Positions 14,678 through 22,737 of a DNA stretch of 24,469 nt are shown here, piece after piece (within the stretch, counting starts at the first letter, position 1; each line of letters starts with the position of its first letter). A program made the translations under genes and the position numbers. This DNA comes from MGOM01 sp035693825 (GTDB lineage Bacteria; Chloroflexota; Anaerolineae; Anaerolineales; E44-bin32), in the NCBI GenBank assembly GCA_035693825.1, contig DASSGB010000150.1, positions 1-24,469 on the forward strand, written 5' to 3'. Under the pieces are notes generated by a model that did not search any database, was not told the origin of the DNA, and was given only the letters and a program-made list of their open reading frames with translations.

Positions 14678-15469
14678 TCAGAGAAGCCGAGCGAGGAATC
14701 TGCCCAGGCCGTCGCCCAGCCAGACCACCGGCAGACTGCGCCGCCACAGGTATACCGCACAAGCGAGGCTCACGCCGACGAACACGAGCGCGAAGGGCAC
14801 TCCCTCATACCAGTACTCGGGGTTGGTCACCTCGTGCAGCGTGTACATCGCCCCGATGAGCACGGGTGTCAGGGGGCGACGGAAGGTCGCCAGACGCTCC
14901 GCCAGGAACGCGAAGTAGAAAAGGTTCTCGAGCGAGGAGGCCGGATTGAGGAACAGACGATCGAGGCCAGCCTCGGCCGCCTCGGTCAACCCGCCTTGCC
15001 GGCCCGGCTGGATCAAAGATGGAATGGCGACGAGCAGGACAAGGGCGAGGACAGCCAGACCGTCACCGACCAGGCCACGCGAGCGAAAGCCGAGAGTCGA
15101 CAGGTCATATCGGATGTGAAGGTAAATGAGGACGACGACAACTGCGATCGCGGCTGGCTGGAACCACGCGCGGCAGGCGAGTGCCACGAGAGCCATCAAG
15201 ACGGGCACAGCGAAGCCCGGCTTTCGAAGAGCCGCCCATCCCTTGACGGTGACCAGGGGGCCGAAGAAGAACAACACGCCGTAGGCGACCACGTCAACCA
15301 GGGCGCTCTTCGCCGGGGAGTAGGTCCATGCCCGGACGTCCGCGCGAAGGAGGAATGGAATCGTCTGGTTGACGATCACCGCGAATACCAGCCACGCGAC
15401 CCATAGGCCCAGGGCCTGGCGGCGTTCGCGACGCAGACTGAGGGTGTCAAATTCCGGGACGTCAGTCAT
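14678..15469 (-). CDS. multi-pass membrane protein, distantly CPBP-protease-like
   Basis: A 263-residue protein with about seven or eight hydrophobic helices (near 23-41, 52-72, 88-100, 106-118, 136-150, 183-196, 203-213 and 225-241). The C-terminal third is reminiscent of the CPBP (CAAX-protease and bacteriocin-processing) family: SLENLFYFAFLAER stands where EExxxR is expected, and MYTLHEV where FxxxH is expected. E181 and H212 are kept, but the second Glu, the Arg and the Phe are not, so peptidase activity is doubtful. The start at 15469 gives a short cytoplasmic N-terminus. The gene lies between the FAD oxidase and glpD with small gaps, so it is probably co-expressed with them. Function otherwise unknown. 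Confidence 0.7.
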   Translation of the reverse strand: MTDVPEFDTLSLRRERRQALGLWVAWLVFAVIVNQTIPFLLRADVRAWTYSPAKSALVDVVAYGVLFFFGPLVTVKGWAALRKPGFAVPVLMALVALACRAWFQPAAIAVVVVLIYLHIRYDLSTLGFRSRGLVGDGLAVLALVLLVAIPSLIQPGRQGGLTEAAEAGLDRLFLNPASSLENLFYFAFLAERLATFRRPLTPVLIGAMYTLHEVTNPEYWYEGVPFALVFVGVSLACAVYLWRRSLPVVWLGDGLGRFLARLL

Positions 15470-15510
15470 CTGGTTCCGGCTGATGTGATCCAAGCAGTCG
15501 CCGCCGAGGC

Positions 15511-17109
15511 CTAGTCGCTCATGATCAACTTCCCGGGATTGAGTATGCCCTCCGGGTCGAGAGCGCCTGTGAGTGCGCGCAGGACCTCTATCCCCACCCG
15601 GCCGTTCTCGCGGGAAAGATACGGCGCGTGATCCAGGCCGACGCCGTGTTGGTGGCTCAGAGTCCCTCCGAGGGCGAGCAAATGCAGTGTGGCGGCATCT
15701 TTGAGCCTGCGCCAGCGCGCCTGCGTGTGCTGAGGGTCTTCGGCGCGGCGGAAGACGTATGTCACGTACAGGCTGGCGCCATCCGTGTAGACGGACGAAA
15801 GATGGGCGAAGGCCAACACGCGCTCGCCCTCGGCCTCCAGGCCGCGTCGAAGGATCGCAAGAAGCGATTCGCTGGCCGGAAGGACGGACGACCAGGGGAG
15901 GGCGGTCTCGAGTGTGTCGAGCGCGTAGCCGCGATCCCACAGGCTGTTGCGTAGGTAGGGCGTGAGGAAGCGCGTCTTGCGCCACATGGCGCCGATCGGA
16001 GTCCCGGCGGCAAGGCCGCCATGGCGCCGAACGATAGCCTGCGCCTCGCCGCGCACAGCCCGGACATGCTTCCCATCGCCGCTTGCGGCCAGAATCGACA
16101 TGCAGCGACCCTGTCCGAATCCCATCGCGCGCAGACCGCGATCCGCCCATCCGATCAGTTTCGGCCGGCCGGCCAGGGCCAGCGTCGTCTCGGTTTCGGA
16201 GGCGTCGGTCAGGCGAATCATCGACAGCATGAGTCGCGCCTGAGCCATGGCCCGCACCGCTTGCACGCCGGCCTCCCAGGAGGGGAAGATGACGGCGGAG
16301 AACACCTCGCGCTCCGGAAGCGGCCGAACGCGAACAACGGCGCGGGTCAGTATTCCCAGTCGTCCTTCGGAGCCGAGGACCATCTGGCGCAAGTCCGGAC
16401 CGGCGGCGCTGGCCGGTACGGGGCGCAGCTCGATCGGCCCCACCGGGGTGTCGAGCCGCCCTCCGGCGAACAGGGCTTCGATTCGGCCGTAGCGCAACGA
16501 CTGCTGACCGGAAGAGCGGGTGGCGATCCAGCCTCCGAGGGTCGAGAGCTCGAACGATTGAGGAAAGTGGCCCAGCGTGCAGCCGCGCGCTGCCAGGTCC
16601 TTTTCGATGTCCGGGCCGCAAATGCCCGGTTCGAATGTCGCCAGACCCGAAGTGGTATCCAGATCGAGCAGCCGATTCAGCCGGCCAAGATCGACGCTGA
16701 TGACCGGCCGGTCCGAGGGCAGCGGATTGATGTGTCCCACGACGCTCGTGCCGCCGCCATAGGGGATGAGGTGCCATCCGTGGGAGGCGGCCGCGTCCAA
16801 GATCTGGACGACGTCCTCCGCCGATTCGGGATAGGCGACACCGTCGGGGAATGTGCCGATACGGCCGCTGCGCAGCGCGACCCAGTCGGGAAGACTCTGG
16901 CCGCGGGCGTGGAGCAGGCGCTGGCGCGGTTCGAGATGGAGCCCGGGCTGCGGCGGGAGGCGTGACGCCGGCACGGCCGCCAGGCACGCCTCCAGGCTTG
17001 CATCGGGAGTGCGAAGGCCATCTCCGAGAGCACGCCCGAGGTACTCCGCGCCGGAATCCGGCAGCGGGTAGTCGATCGCCTCATCCCCCCAGCCGTTCCA
17101 ACGGCGCAT
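15511..17109 (-). CDS. FAD-binding oxidase resembling alkyldihydroxyacetonephosphate synthase
   Basis: A 532-residue flavoprotein of the PCMH/FAD-oxidase-C family that looks most like alkyl-DHAP synthase, which swaps the acyl chain of acyl-DHAP for a fatty alcohol in ether-lipid synthesis. The N-terminus RRWNGWGDE (2-10) matches that family, the FAD loop is PYGGGTSVVGHIN (about 116-128), and SFELSTLGGWIATRSSG (185-201) is a strong signature. In the C-terminal cap, Tyr441 in SSVYTDGAS and the SHQHGVG segment (485-491) correspond to the active-site Tyr and the His-rich loop, although one His of the usual HHH is Gln. D-lactate or glycolate oxidases are the main alternative. It lies 6 bases after the MgtC-like gene and upstream of glpD, which would connect DHAP and glycerol phosphate metabolism. 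Confidence 0.8.
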   Translation of the reverse strand: MRRWNGWGDEAIDYPLPDSGAEYLGRALGDGLRTPDASLEACLAAVPASRLPPQPGLHLEPRQRLLHARGQSLPDWVALRSGRIGTFPDGVAYPESAEDVVQILDAAASHGWHLIPYGGGTSVVGHINPLPSDRPVISVDLGRLNRLLDLDTTSGLATFEPGICGPDIEKDLAARGCTLGHFPQSFELSTLGGWIATRSSGQQSLRYGRIEALFAGGRLDTPVGPIELRPVPASAAGPDLRQMVLGSEGRLGILTRAVVRVRPLPEREVFSAVIFPSWEAGVQAVRAMAQARLMLSMIRLTDASETETTLALAGRPKLIGWADRGLRAMGFGQGRCMSILAASGDGKHVRAVRGEAQAIVRRHGGLAAGTPIGAMWRKTRFLTPYLRNSLWDRGYALDTLETALPWSSVLPASESLLAILRRGLEAEGERVLAFAHLSSVYTDGASLYVTYVFRRAEDPQHTQARWRRLKDAATLHLLALGGTLSHQHGVGLDHAPYLSRENGRVGIEVLRALTGALDPEGILNPGKLIMSD

Positions 17110-17115
17110 GGGTCC

Positions 17116-17751
17116 TCAGGCTCTCAATTCGAGCAGATCGGCATGCTGGAGTAGCCGGCCCACGGCATCCTCGTGGCACAACGGCGGTCCGTGTACGTCG
17201 ATACGGTACACATGCCCCGTCATGGATTTCGAGAGGCGCACGTTGCGCACGCGAAGCGCGCAATCCTTGAACAAACGCCTCAATTCCTCGCGACGATCCG
17301 GGCCGGCGGCGAAGACGACCTCGTAGGTTGTGGTATGTCGAAGGCTGTCGATCCACAATTCGAGGCGCGGGAAGAACCACAACACGATCAGGATGACGCC
17401 GGTGGCCGCCGCGGTGAAGGCCCACTGATCGGCCCCGACGCCCATGCCAATGGCCGCCGCCAGCCAGATGGTGGCGGCGGTCGTCAGGCCGGCGATGCGG
17501 CGGCCGTCGCGCAGAATGGCGCCCGCACCCAGGAAGCCGATGCCGCTGACGATCCCGGCGGCGATGCGCACCGGATCCTGGTCGCCGCCGAGGCGAAGGG
17601 AAAACACCGTGAACAACGTCGCCCCGACGGAGATCAGGATCATGGTGCGGAACCCGGCCGCCTTGTCATGGAACTCTCGCTCGGCGCCGACCAAGCCCGC
17701 GAGCAGCACCGCCAATCCAAGCTTCACAAGATCGTCAACTGTGAGGAACAT
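17116..17751 (-). CDS. MgtC/SapB-family membrane protein
   Basis: A 211-residue inner-membrane protein of the MgtC/SapB family. In pathogens MgtC affects growth in low magnesium and inhibits the ATP synthase; in environmental bacteria the role is poorly known. The family signature is visible: LVGAEREFHDKAAGFRTM (20-37), followed by SVGATLFTV, and RIAAGIVSGIGFLGAGAIL with GLTTAATIW (about 62-95), covering four to five helices. A soluble ACT-like C-terminal part (about 145-211) follows. The ATG at 17751 is chosen because the upstream in-frame extension has no family similarity. Its stop is 6 bases before the alkyl-DHAP-synthase-like gene, so it may head that operon. No Mg-responsive leader was recognised upstream. 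Confidence 0.87.
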   Translation of the reverse strand: MFLTVDDLVKLGLAVLLAGLVGAEREFHDKAAGFRTMILISVGATLFTVFSLRLGGDQDPVRIAAGIVSGIGFLGAGAILRDGRRIAGLTTAATIWLAAAIGMGVGADQWAFTAAATGVILIVLWFFPRLELWIDSLRHTTTYEVVFAAGPDRREELRRLFKDCALRVRNVRLSKSMTGHVYRIDVHGPPLCHEDAVGRLLQHADLLELRA

Positions 17752-17914
17752 TGTCCGGCTCTCCGTCGGATGGGATCGAACCTTATCGTACAACCCGCGG
17801 GCACAATGCGAAATGCCTACAACGCGAAGACAACCCCTGCACGGCGACGGACTCATGGCCCTGCCGGGGACTTGTAGCTCGAAACCGCGGCCGAGAGCCC
17901 GTCGGGCGAGCGCG

Positions 17915-17952
17915 CCTCACCCGCTCCTGGAAGGAGAGGGCGGGCGTGAGGG
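17915..17952. repeat. palindromic GC-rich repeat (copy 2)
   Basis: The sequence cctcacccgctcctgg followed by aaggagagggcgggcgtgagg forms an imperfect inverted repeat with the same layout as the element at 1520-1562 (CTCACCC-type outer arm, GGAGAGGG-type inner arm). In translation it resembles the HPLLEGEGGREG type of dispersed repeat. Confidence 0.75.
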
Positions 17953-17986
17953 AGTCGTTTCGATGTTGGGTGATTCGCGGAGCGGG

Positions 17987-18011
17987 CGCAGGCTGAGGCC
18001 TGCGGCTACAT
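17987..18011. repeat. gcctgcggctacat-type palindromic repeat (copy 1)
   Basis: The segment gcgcaggctgaggcctgcgg holds a gcaggc/gcctgc palindrome and ends in ggctacat. The 14 bases gcctgcggctacat (17998-18011) recur exactly at 18116-18129, where they overlap the Fpg stop codon. Confidence 0.7.
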
Positions 18012-18038
18012 TGATGATGCCATCCGTGTGTGCGCGCT

Positions 18039-18080
18039 CCTCCCCCTGCAAGGGGGAGGGCAGGGTGGGGGTTGATCATG
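18039..18080. repeat. palindromic GC-rich repeat (copy 3)
   Basis: A perfect 9-bp stem (cctccccct at 18039-18047 with agggggagg at 18051-18059) and 3-base loop is followed by gcagggtgggggttg. It is a diverged copy of the elements at 1520 and 17915. Confidence 0.7.
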
Positions 18081-18115
18081 GCGCGCAACCTTCCCACAAG
18101 CTGGGCGCGTTCAAA

Positions 18116-18129
18116 GCCTGCGGCTACAT
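18116..18129. repeat. gcctgcggctacat repeat (copy 2) at the Fpg gene end
   Basis: An exact second copy of the 14-base sequence at 17998-18011. The stop codon of the Fpg-like gene (cta at 18124-18126 on the + strand) falls inside it. Confidence 0.7.
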
Positions 18130-18957
18130 GCCGCGGATCAAGCCTCCGGGCTGGCACGTCCGGCAGAAGGAGGTGATGCGCTGGTTGGCGGTGATCTCCG
18201 AGATGGTCGTCCCGCAGCGTTTGCAGGTCTGGCCGCCGCGCATGTGCACGGCGAAGAAGTCGCGCGGCTTCAAGTGGATGTCGTCGCCCATCTCGCTTCG
18301 CACCCGCTCGGTGGCGGTCGTCAGGACAAGGCGCATGGCCCGGTACAGCCCCTCGATCTCCTCCGCCTTCAGCGAGGTTCGCTTGCGGAAGGGATGCAGC
18401 CGGGCCTCCCAGAGAATCTCGTCGGCATAGGCGTTGCCGATGCCGGCGACGAAGGGCGCGCGAATCAGGATGCCTTTGATCTCGCCGCGGAACCCGCGCA
18501 GCCGCGTCCGGAAATCCTCCCGCCCGATGGCCAGGGCGTCCGGACCCATCTCGGCGAACGTGGGCACCTTCTCGAGGCCATCCGTCAGGTAGAGCTGCCC
18601 CATCGTCTTCTGGTCGACGTAGCGGAGCTCTTCGGTGGGTTCAAAGAAGTGGAAGGTGACGTGAACCGGCCCGGCTTTCTTGGCGCGCGGCGCGCACAGC
18701 TGGAAGCGCCCGGTCAACTTCGGATTGGCGGCCAGAGTCAGCCCTGAGGGCTCCAGTGGAAAGACGAGGAACTTGCCCCGCCGGGTCACCGGGCCGAAGG
18801 CCTGGCCCCGCACGCTGGCGGCGAAACCCAGGCCGGTCAGGTCGCGCACGACGATGGCCGCCCCCTTTCCGACCAGACGCACGTCTTCGATGCGCCGGCC
18901 GCCCAGACGACGGTTCAGCACGTCGCGCACGGCTTCGAGTTCTGGCAATTCGGGCAC
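18124..18957 (-). CDS. Fpg/Nei-family DNA glycosylase
   Basis: A 277-residue base-excision repair enzyme that removes oxidised bases and nicks the abasic site. The catalytic N-terminus MPELPELE gives Pro2 and Glu3, K62 in RRGKFLVF is the beta-hairpin Lys, the helix-two-turn-helix is seen in GIGNAYADEILWEARLHP, and a C-terminal zinc finger is formed by C245, C248, C265 and C268. Canonical Fpg has HLxMTG where this protein reads ANPKLTGRF, and QRITSF stands where GRST-type residues are usual, so it belongs to a less typical Fpg/Nei subgroup; the preferred lesion is not certain. It is divergent from the secreted-protein gene at 19158. Its stop lies within a short dispersed repeat. Confidence 0.9.
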   Translation of the reverse strand: MPELPELEAVRDVLNRRLGGRRIEDVRLVGKGAAIVVRDLTGLGFAASVRGQAFGPVTRRGKFLVFPLEPSGLTLAANPKLTGRFQLCAPRAKKAGPVHVTFHFFEPTEELRYVDQKTMGQLYLTDGLEKVPTFAEMGPDALAIGREDFRTRLRGFRGEIKGILIRAPFVAGIGNAYADEILWEARLHPFRKRTSLKAEEIEGLYRAMRLVLTTATERVRSEMGDDIHLKPRDFFAVHMRGGQTCKRCGTTISEITANQRITSFCRTCQPGGLIRGM

Positions 18958-19000
18958 GTCATCCAGTCTAGCATGCGGGTCACGATCCGGCCCGCGAAGC

Positions 19001-19028
19001 TTGCGTCATCCGGCTGGCGGTATACACT
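19001..19028 (+). promoter_or_regulatory. possible promoter for the large secreted protein
   Basis: TTGCGT (19001-19006) and TACACT (19023-19028) are 16 bases apart and resemble -35 and -10 elements about 130 bases before the start of the exoprotein gene. The 200-base divergent gap makes a promoter here plausible, but the match is only moderate. Confidence 0.35.
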
Positions 19029-19142
19029 ATCGGGTGAGGAGACTGGCTCTTCGGTCGACGAGCCAACACATTTCGCCAGGGGAAGGTCGCCCAGGGCGGC
19101 CGACGATCCCCCGCTTTCATCTCACGCCATCGTCGATCCCCC

Positions 19143-19150
19143 GGAGGAGG
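19143..19150 (+). promoter_or_regulatory. ribosome-binding site of the secreted protein gene
   Basis: GGAGGAGG lies 7 bases before the ATG at 19158 and fixes the start directly before a signal peptide. Confidence 0.75.
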
Positions 19151-19157
19151 TCCACGC

Positions 19158-22100
19158 ATGCCTGCCTTCCGGATTCGGCCACGCACCACCTGGCGCTGGC
19201 TGGCTCTCGGCGTCACGGCGGCCTTGCTCGTCGCCCCGTTGGCGACCGTGGCGGCGCCGAGGTTCGCCACCCTCAGCCTGAGTCCCTCCTCCGGCCCGGC
19301 CGGTTCTTCCGTCAACGTCTCTGGTTCCGGCTGGACTCCTTCGCCGAACAACCCACCCTATGCCCTGTTCTGGGACGTGAAGGGTGGCCCCTCGCTCGGA
19401 TCGTTCTCGCCGAGCGCCAGCGGCACCTGGTCCACGAACATCACCGTTCCCGGCGGGGCGAGCCCCGGGGCGCACAACGTCGTTGCCTGCGAGGGCTACG
19501 GGATCGAGTTCGAGGCGTGCAGCACCGCCGTCTTCACCGTCGTTGCCCCGAGCCACACTCCGGTCCCTAAACCTTCATCCACCTGGACCCCGCCGGGGCC
19601 GCCTACTCGCACGCCGACGGTCACCTCGACCGCGACCGCCACGCGTCCTCCGACCGCCTGCGGCGACCTGGGCCTGGGGCCCGAGGCCGAGGTCATGACA
19701 TTCGACGCTCCTTTCGAAGGCTCGTCGAGCGTGGGCTTTGAGTTTTCGGCCTCCGTGGAGCCACCCACGGCCGTGCGTCCTCATTCGGGCACACTCGCCG
19801 CCCGCAGCCTGGTGGCCATGGAGTTCGGCAGCGCCCTCATGCCGATCACGATGCTCTTCTTTCCGATCGGCGCCACGGCTGTGGGCATGTTCGTCGGACT
19901 CGATACCGCCGTCTACGTCGACAGCGACGTCACGGCCACGCTCACCGCGTTTGGCTACCGGCCTGGCAGCACCGCCCTCGAGTTGCTGGGCACCGGCTCG
20001 GTGACATTTCCGCCGCTACCCACCGATCTTCAGCACTGCCTGGTGTTCCGGGCCGGCGAAGGCGAGACCATCGCCCGCATCGAAATCGAATACACGGATG
20101 CCGCCGGGATCTCGCTCGCCGACCCGCGCTGGATCGATGATGTGACCTTCGTGTGGGCCGACGAGCCGCTCCCGGTCGACGAGCTGCCGCCGCTGGTCGA
20201 GATCACACAGCCCGAAGCCCGCACGGTGCTGGTGGGAGGCTCGGTCGATGTGCGGGCCGCCATCACCGAAGACCGCAACCTCGACCGCGTCGCCTATCGC
20301 ATCAACGGCGGGCCGGAGCAGGCCATCGGCTACTCGCGCATTGCGGGCGACCCGACCCGATATCTGACCGGGTTCGGGGTGAGCCCGCTGTCGCTGGTTC
20401 CTTACTCTGACAATGAAATCGAAGTCGTCGCGCGCGACGCCGCCGGCCTGGAGGGGCGCGACCAGATCGTCGTCTACTACAACCCGCCTACACCGACGCC
20501 CAGCCTGGACATCGATCTCTACAAGATCGAGATCACCCAGGCGATTCAGTGCCTCGACAATCCGCGCTGCGCCGACAACGCGGTGTCGCTGTACGAAGGC
20601 AAACCCACTCTGGTCCGGGCGTACCTGCGGACGCTCAACGGAGCGGCCGTGCCGGCGGTATCGGGGGAACTTTGCTACACGCCGGCCGGAGCGGGAGGCG
20701 GCTGTACTCGAATCCTCTCGCTGGGGCCGGCGCCTTCCGGGACGGACGAGAATCCAGTGCCCTCCTCGCGACCCACGCTGGCCTCGACGTTGAACTTCCT
20801 GCTACCGCCCGATGCGGTGGCGAACGAAGGGAGCCTCCGTTTCAGCATCGACGTCAACCCAGAGCAAGAACCTGCAGAGTGCTGCTACCTCAACAACCAC
20901 GGCGACTACACCTTCTCCATCCGAAGGTCGAAGAGGCTCGACGTCGTCTTCGTTCCGATTCAGGTCCGAGGCACCCGTGGCGCGCTGGGCGAGATGTGGC
21001 CCGTCCTCGACTGGCTTCTGCGCGTGTATCCGACGAGCGACATCCGGCCCTGGACGATCGGCGAGGGCCGGGGCCTCAACCCGGAAGCCGACGACACCCT
21101 GTTCACCGGCTTCGGCTGCGGCTCCTTCTGGAACGACATCCTCGACGAGATGTGGTGGTACGGGTTCTGGACCGACGACCCGGTGGACTGGATGAGGTAC
21201 TACGGCCTGGTCGACCTGGGCGCGGCCCGCACGGGCGATCCCGGCGGATGCGGAAAGACGCCCGGGTATGAGTCGGCCGGCTTCGTCGAAACCGGGGACC
21301 GCCGCGGGCCCGAGATCGCCGCCCAGGAGATCGGGCACAACCACGATCGGACCCACGCTCCGGGGTGCGGCGCCGGAGATCCGGATGGCGGCTACCCGAT
21401 GCCCAGCGGCTTCATCGACGAATGGGGACTCGATATCGGCCGGATGCAGCCCTACGACCCGGCGTTGACCTACGACTTCATGGGCTATTGCGGAGGCGAG
21501 TCCAACACCTGGGTCTCCATTTATACCTACACGGCTCTGGCCCGCGGCCTGCGGAGGATTGCCGCGGCGCCGGGCGCCCCCGGCCTCCTGGCCAGCCCTC
21601 GCCAACCGCAGGCCGAGGCCGACCATCTGGTGGCTTCCGGCGAGGTTCTTCCCGATTCGGTCCACCTGACCCGCGGCTTCTACCGCGTTCCGTTGCCGGC
21701 CGGGACCGTCGACGACCTGCCGGAAGGCCCCTATGCCGTGGAGTTGGTCGACGCCGCCGGAGCCGTGTTGTCGCAGCGGTCCTTCGGCCCGGCCCCCATG
21801 AGCAACGCACCCCCCGGCGATGGTGGACCGATTCAACTGATCCTCCCCTGGATCGAAGGGACGTCCCGGGTCGTGTTTCGCTACCAGGGAGCGGAAATCG
21901 CGGACTACCCAGCCTCCGCCCAGCCTCCGGCCGTCCGCCTGTTGGCGCCCAACGGAGGCGAGACTTGGCCAGCCGAAGGAAGCCAGACCATCCGCTGGGA
22001 AGCCAGCGATCCGGACTCGCCCGCGCTGACGTACTCGCTGCAGGTCAGCCCCGACAACGGGCAGACCTGGCGGGCCCTGGTCAACTTCACGCCTGAGAAC

Positions 22101-22616
22101 CAGGCCACCATCGACACGGCCATGATTCCGGGGAGCGAGAACGCTCGAGTCCGCGTCGTGGCCAGCGACGGCTTCCATACCGCGGTCGATACCTCGGACG
22201 CTTCTTTCATCGTTGAAGGGAAGGGTCCCTTCCTCTCCATCCTGTCCCCGGAGGACGGAGCGAACTTCGCCGACGGGCGATCGGCGGTCCTGCGCGGCGC
22301 AGCGACCGATCTCGAAGACGGCCCCATCGATCCCTCCTCGCTGCTCTGGTCGTCCAGTTTGGACGGCGATCTCGGGACGGGATCGTCGTTGTGGGCGCTG
22401 GAACTATCCACTGGCCGGCACGAAATCACGCTGACCGCGACCGACGTCGACGGCGAAATCGCGCGCGAACGGGTGACGATCTTTATCGGCGAGGAAGCCC
22501 CGACCCGTCCGACGTCCCTTGCCATGACCTTCACGCTGGCCGGTTTGCTCCTCGTTGCGGTGGCCGGGGTGGGGCTGGTGGTGTATGCCCTGAGAAGGCG
22601 AGGGCCAGGGCAGTAG
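19158..22616 (+). CDS. large secreted, membrane-anchored multidomain protein with metzincin-like region
   Basis: A 1152-residue exported protein. In order: signal peptide (about 1-33, ending TVAA), an IPT/TIG-like Ig domain (34-128) with SGPAGSSVNVSGSGW, a Pro/Thr/Ser-rich linker (129-166), a beta-rich domain beginning CGDLGLGPE (168-335), a cadherin-like Ig domain (345-441), a PTPTPS linker, a domain starting DIDLYKIEITQAIQC (451-590), then a metalloprotease-like domain (591-800). There the zinc site reads QEIGHNHDRTH (723-733): E724, H727 and H733 match HExxHxxxxxH, but the first His is Gln. FMGYC (774-778) resembles the Met-turn. Two further Ig-like domains (924-1020, 1024-1111) and a C-terminal helix (1122-1144) with RRR follow. 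Proteolysis is therefore uncertain. A paralogue lies directly downstream. Confidence 0.8.
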   Translation: MPAFRIRPRTTWRWLALGVTAALLVAPLATVAAPRFATLSLSPSSGPAGSSVNVSGSGWTPSPNNPPYALFWDVKGGPSLGSFSPSASGTWSTNITVPGGASPGAHNVVACEGYGIEFEACSTAVFTVVAPSHTPVPKPSSTWTPPGPPTRTPTVTSTATATRPPTACGDLGLGPEAEVMTFDAPFEGSSSVGFEFSASVEPPTAVRPHSGTLAARSLVAMEFGSALMPITMLFFPIGATAVGMFVGLDTAVYVDSDVTATLTAFGYRPGSTALELLGTGSVTFPPLPTDLQHCLVFRAGEGETIARIEIEYTDAAGISLADPRWIDDVTFVWADEPLPVDELPPLVEITQPEARTVLVGGSVDVRAAITEDRNLDRVAYRINGGPEQAIGYSRIAGDPTRYLTGFGVSPLSLVPYSDNEIEVVARDAAGLEGRDQIVVYYNPPTPTPSLDIDLYKIEITQAIQCLDNPRCADNAVSLYEGKPTLVRAYLRTLNGAAVPAVSGELCYTPAGAGGGCTRILSLGPAPSGTDENPVPSSRPTLASTLNFLLPPDAVANEGSLRFSIDVNPEQEPAECCYLNNHGDYTFSIRRSKRLDVVFVPIQVRGTRGALGEMWPVLDWLLRVYPTSDIRPWTIGEGRGLNPEADDTLFTGFGCGSFWNDILDEMWWYGFWTDDPVDWMRYYGLVDLGAARTGDPGGCGKTPGYESAGFVETGDRRGPEIAAQEIGHNHDRTHAPGCGAGDPDGGYPMPSGFIDEWGLDIGRMQPYDPALTYDFMGYCGGESNTWVSIYTYTALARGLRRIAAAPGAPGLLASPRQPQAEADHLVASGEVLPDSVHLTRGFYRVPLPAGTVDDLPEGPYAVELVDAAGAVLSQRSFGPAPMSNAPPGDGGPIQLILPWIEGTSRVVFRYQGAEIADYPASAQPPAVRLLAPNGGETWPAEGSQTIRWEASDPDSPALTYSLQVSPDNGQTWRALVNFTPENQATIDTAMIPGSENARVRVVASDGFHTAVDTSDASFIVEGKGPFLSILSPEDGANFADGRSAVLRGAATDLEDGPIDPSSLLWSSSLDGDLGTGSSLWALELSTGRHEITLTATDVDGEIARERVTIFIGEEAPTRPTSLAMTFTLAGLLLVAVAGVGLVVYALRRRGPGQ

Positions 22617-22692
22617 GTACCGCGGTCGGCTGGAAAGGCGGCCCGAAGAGGAATACAATTCGGCTTGTTTGACCTAAATTAGCCAAATGATC

Positions 22693-22720
22693 CTGGCCCT
22701 CCGCCACGGCGGAGGGCCAG
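22693..22720. terminator. strong hairpin between the two secreted-protein genes
   Basis: Arms ctggccctccgcc (22693-22705) and ggcggagggccag (22708-22720) are a perfect 13-bp inverted repeat around 2 bases (in practice a 12-bp stem with 4-base loop). No U-run follows, so it may be a factor-independent-like stop, an mRNA-stability stem or a regulator of the downstream gene, whose ribosome-binding site is 18 bases away. Confidence 0.55.
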
Positions 22721-22737
22721 ACGTTGCCTGAATCCAC

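Larger units (their letters stand above)
17752..18123. other. 372-base intergenic region with dispersed repeats, no gene seen
   Basis: This gap between the Fpg-like and MgtC-like genes has no convincing reading frame or RNA gene. It contains two copies of the palindromic GC-rich repeat (17915-17952 and 18039-18080) and a gcaggctgaggcctgcggctaca palindrome near 17987-18011 whose right half recurs at the end of the Fpg gene. A promoter for the MgtC operon would be expected at its left end, but none is obvious. Confidence 0.7.

Noticed and set aside
12933..14918. 661-codon + strand reading frame opposite glpD
   Set aside because: Low-complexity Arg/Gln/Ala-rich translation, fully antisense to a clear glycerol-3-phosphate dehydrogenase gene.
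15470..16987. Long N-terminal extension of the membrane-protein reading frame on the - strand
   Set aside because: The extension overlaps the FAD oxidase gene in another frame and has no membrane or domain character; the ATG at 15469 is the sensible start.
17752..18123. Possible Mg-sensing leader or small RNA upstream of the MgtC-like gene
   Set aside because: The stems seen belong to dispersed repeats; no riboswitch-type conserved core was recognised.
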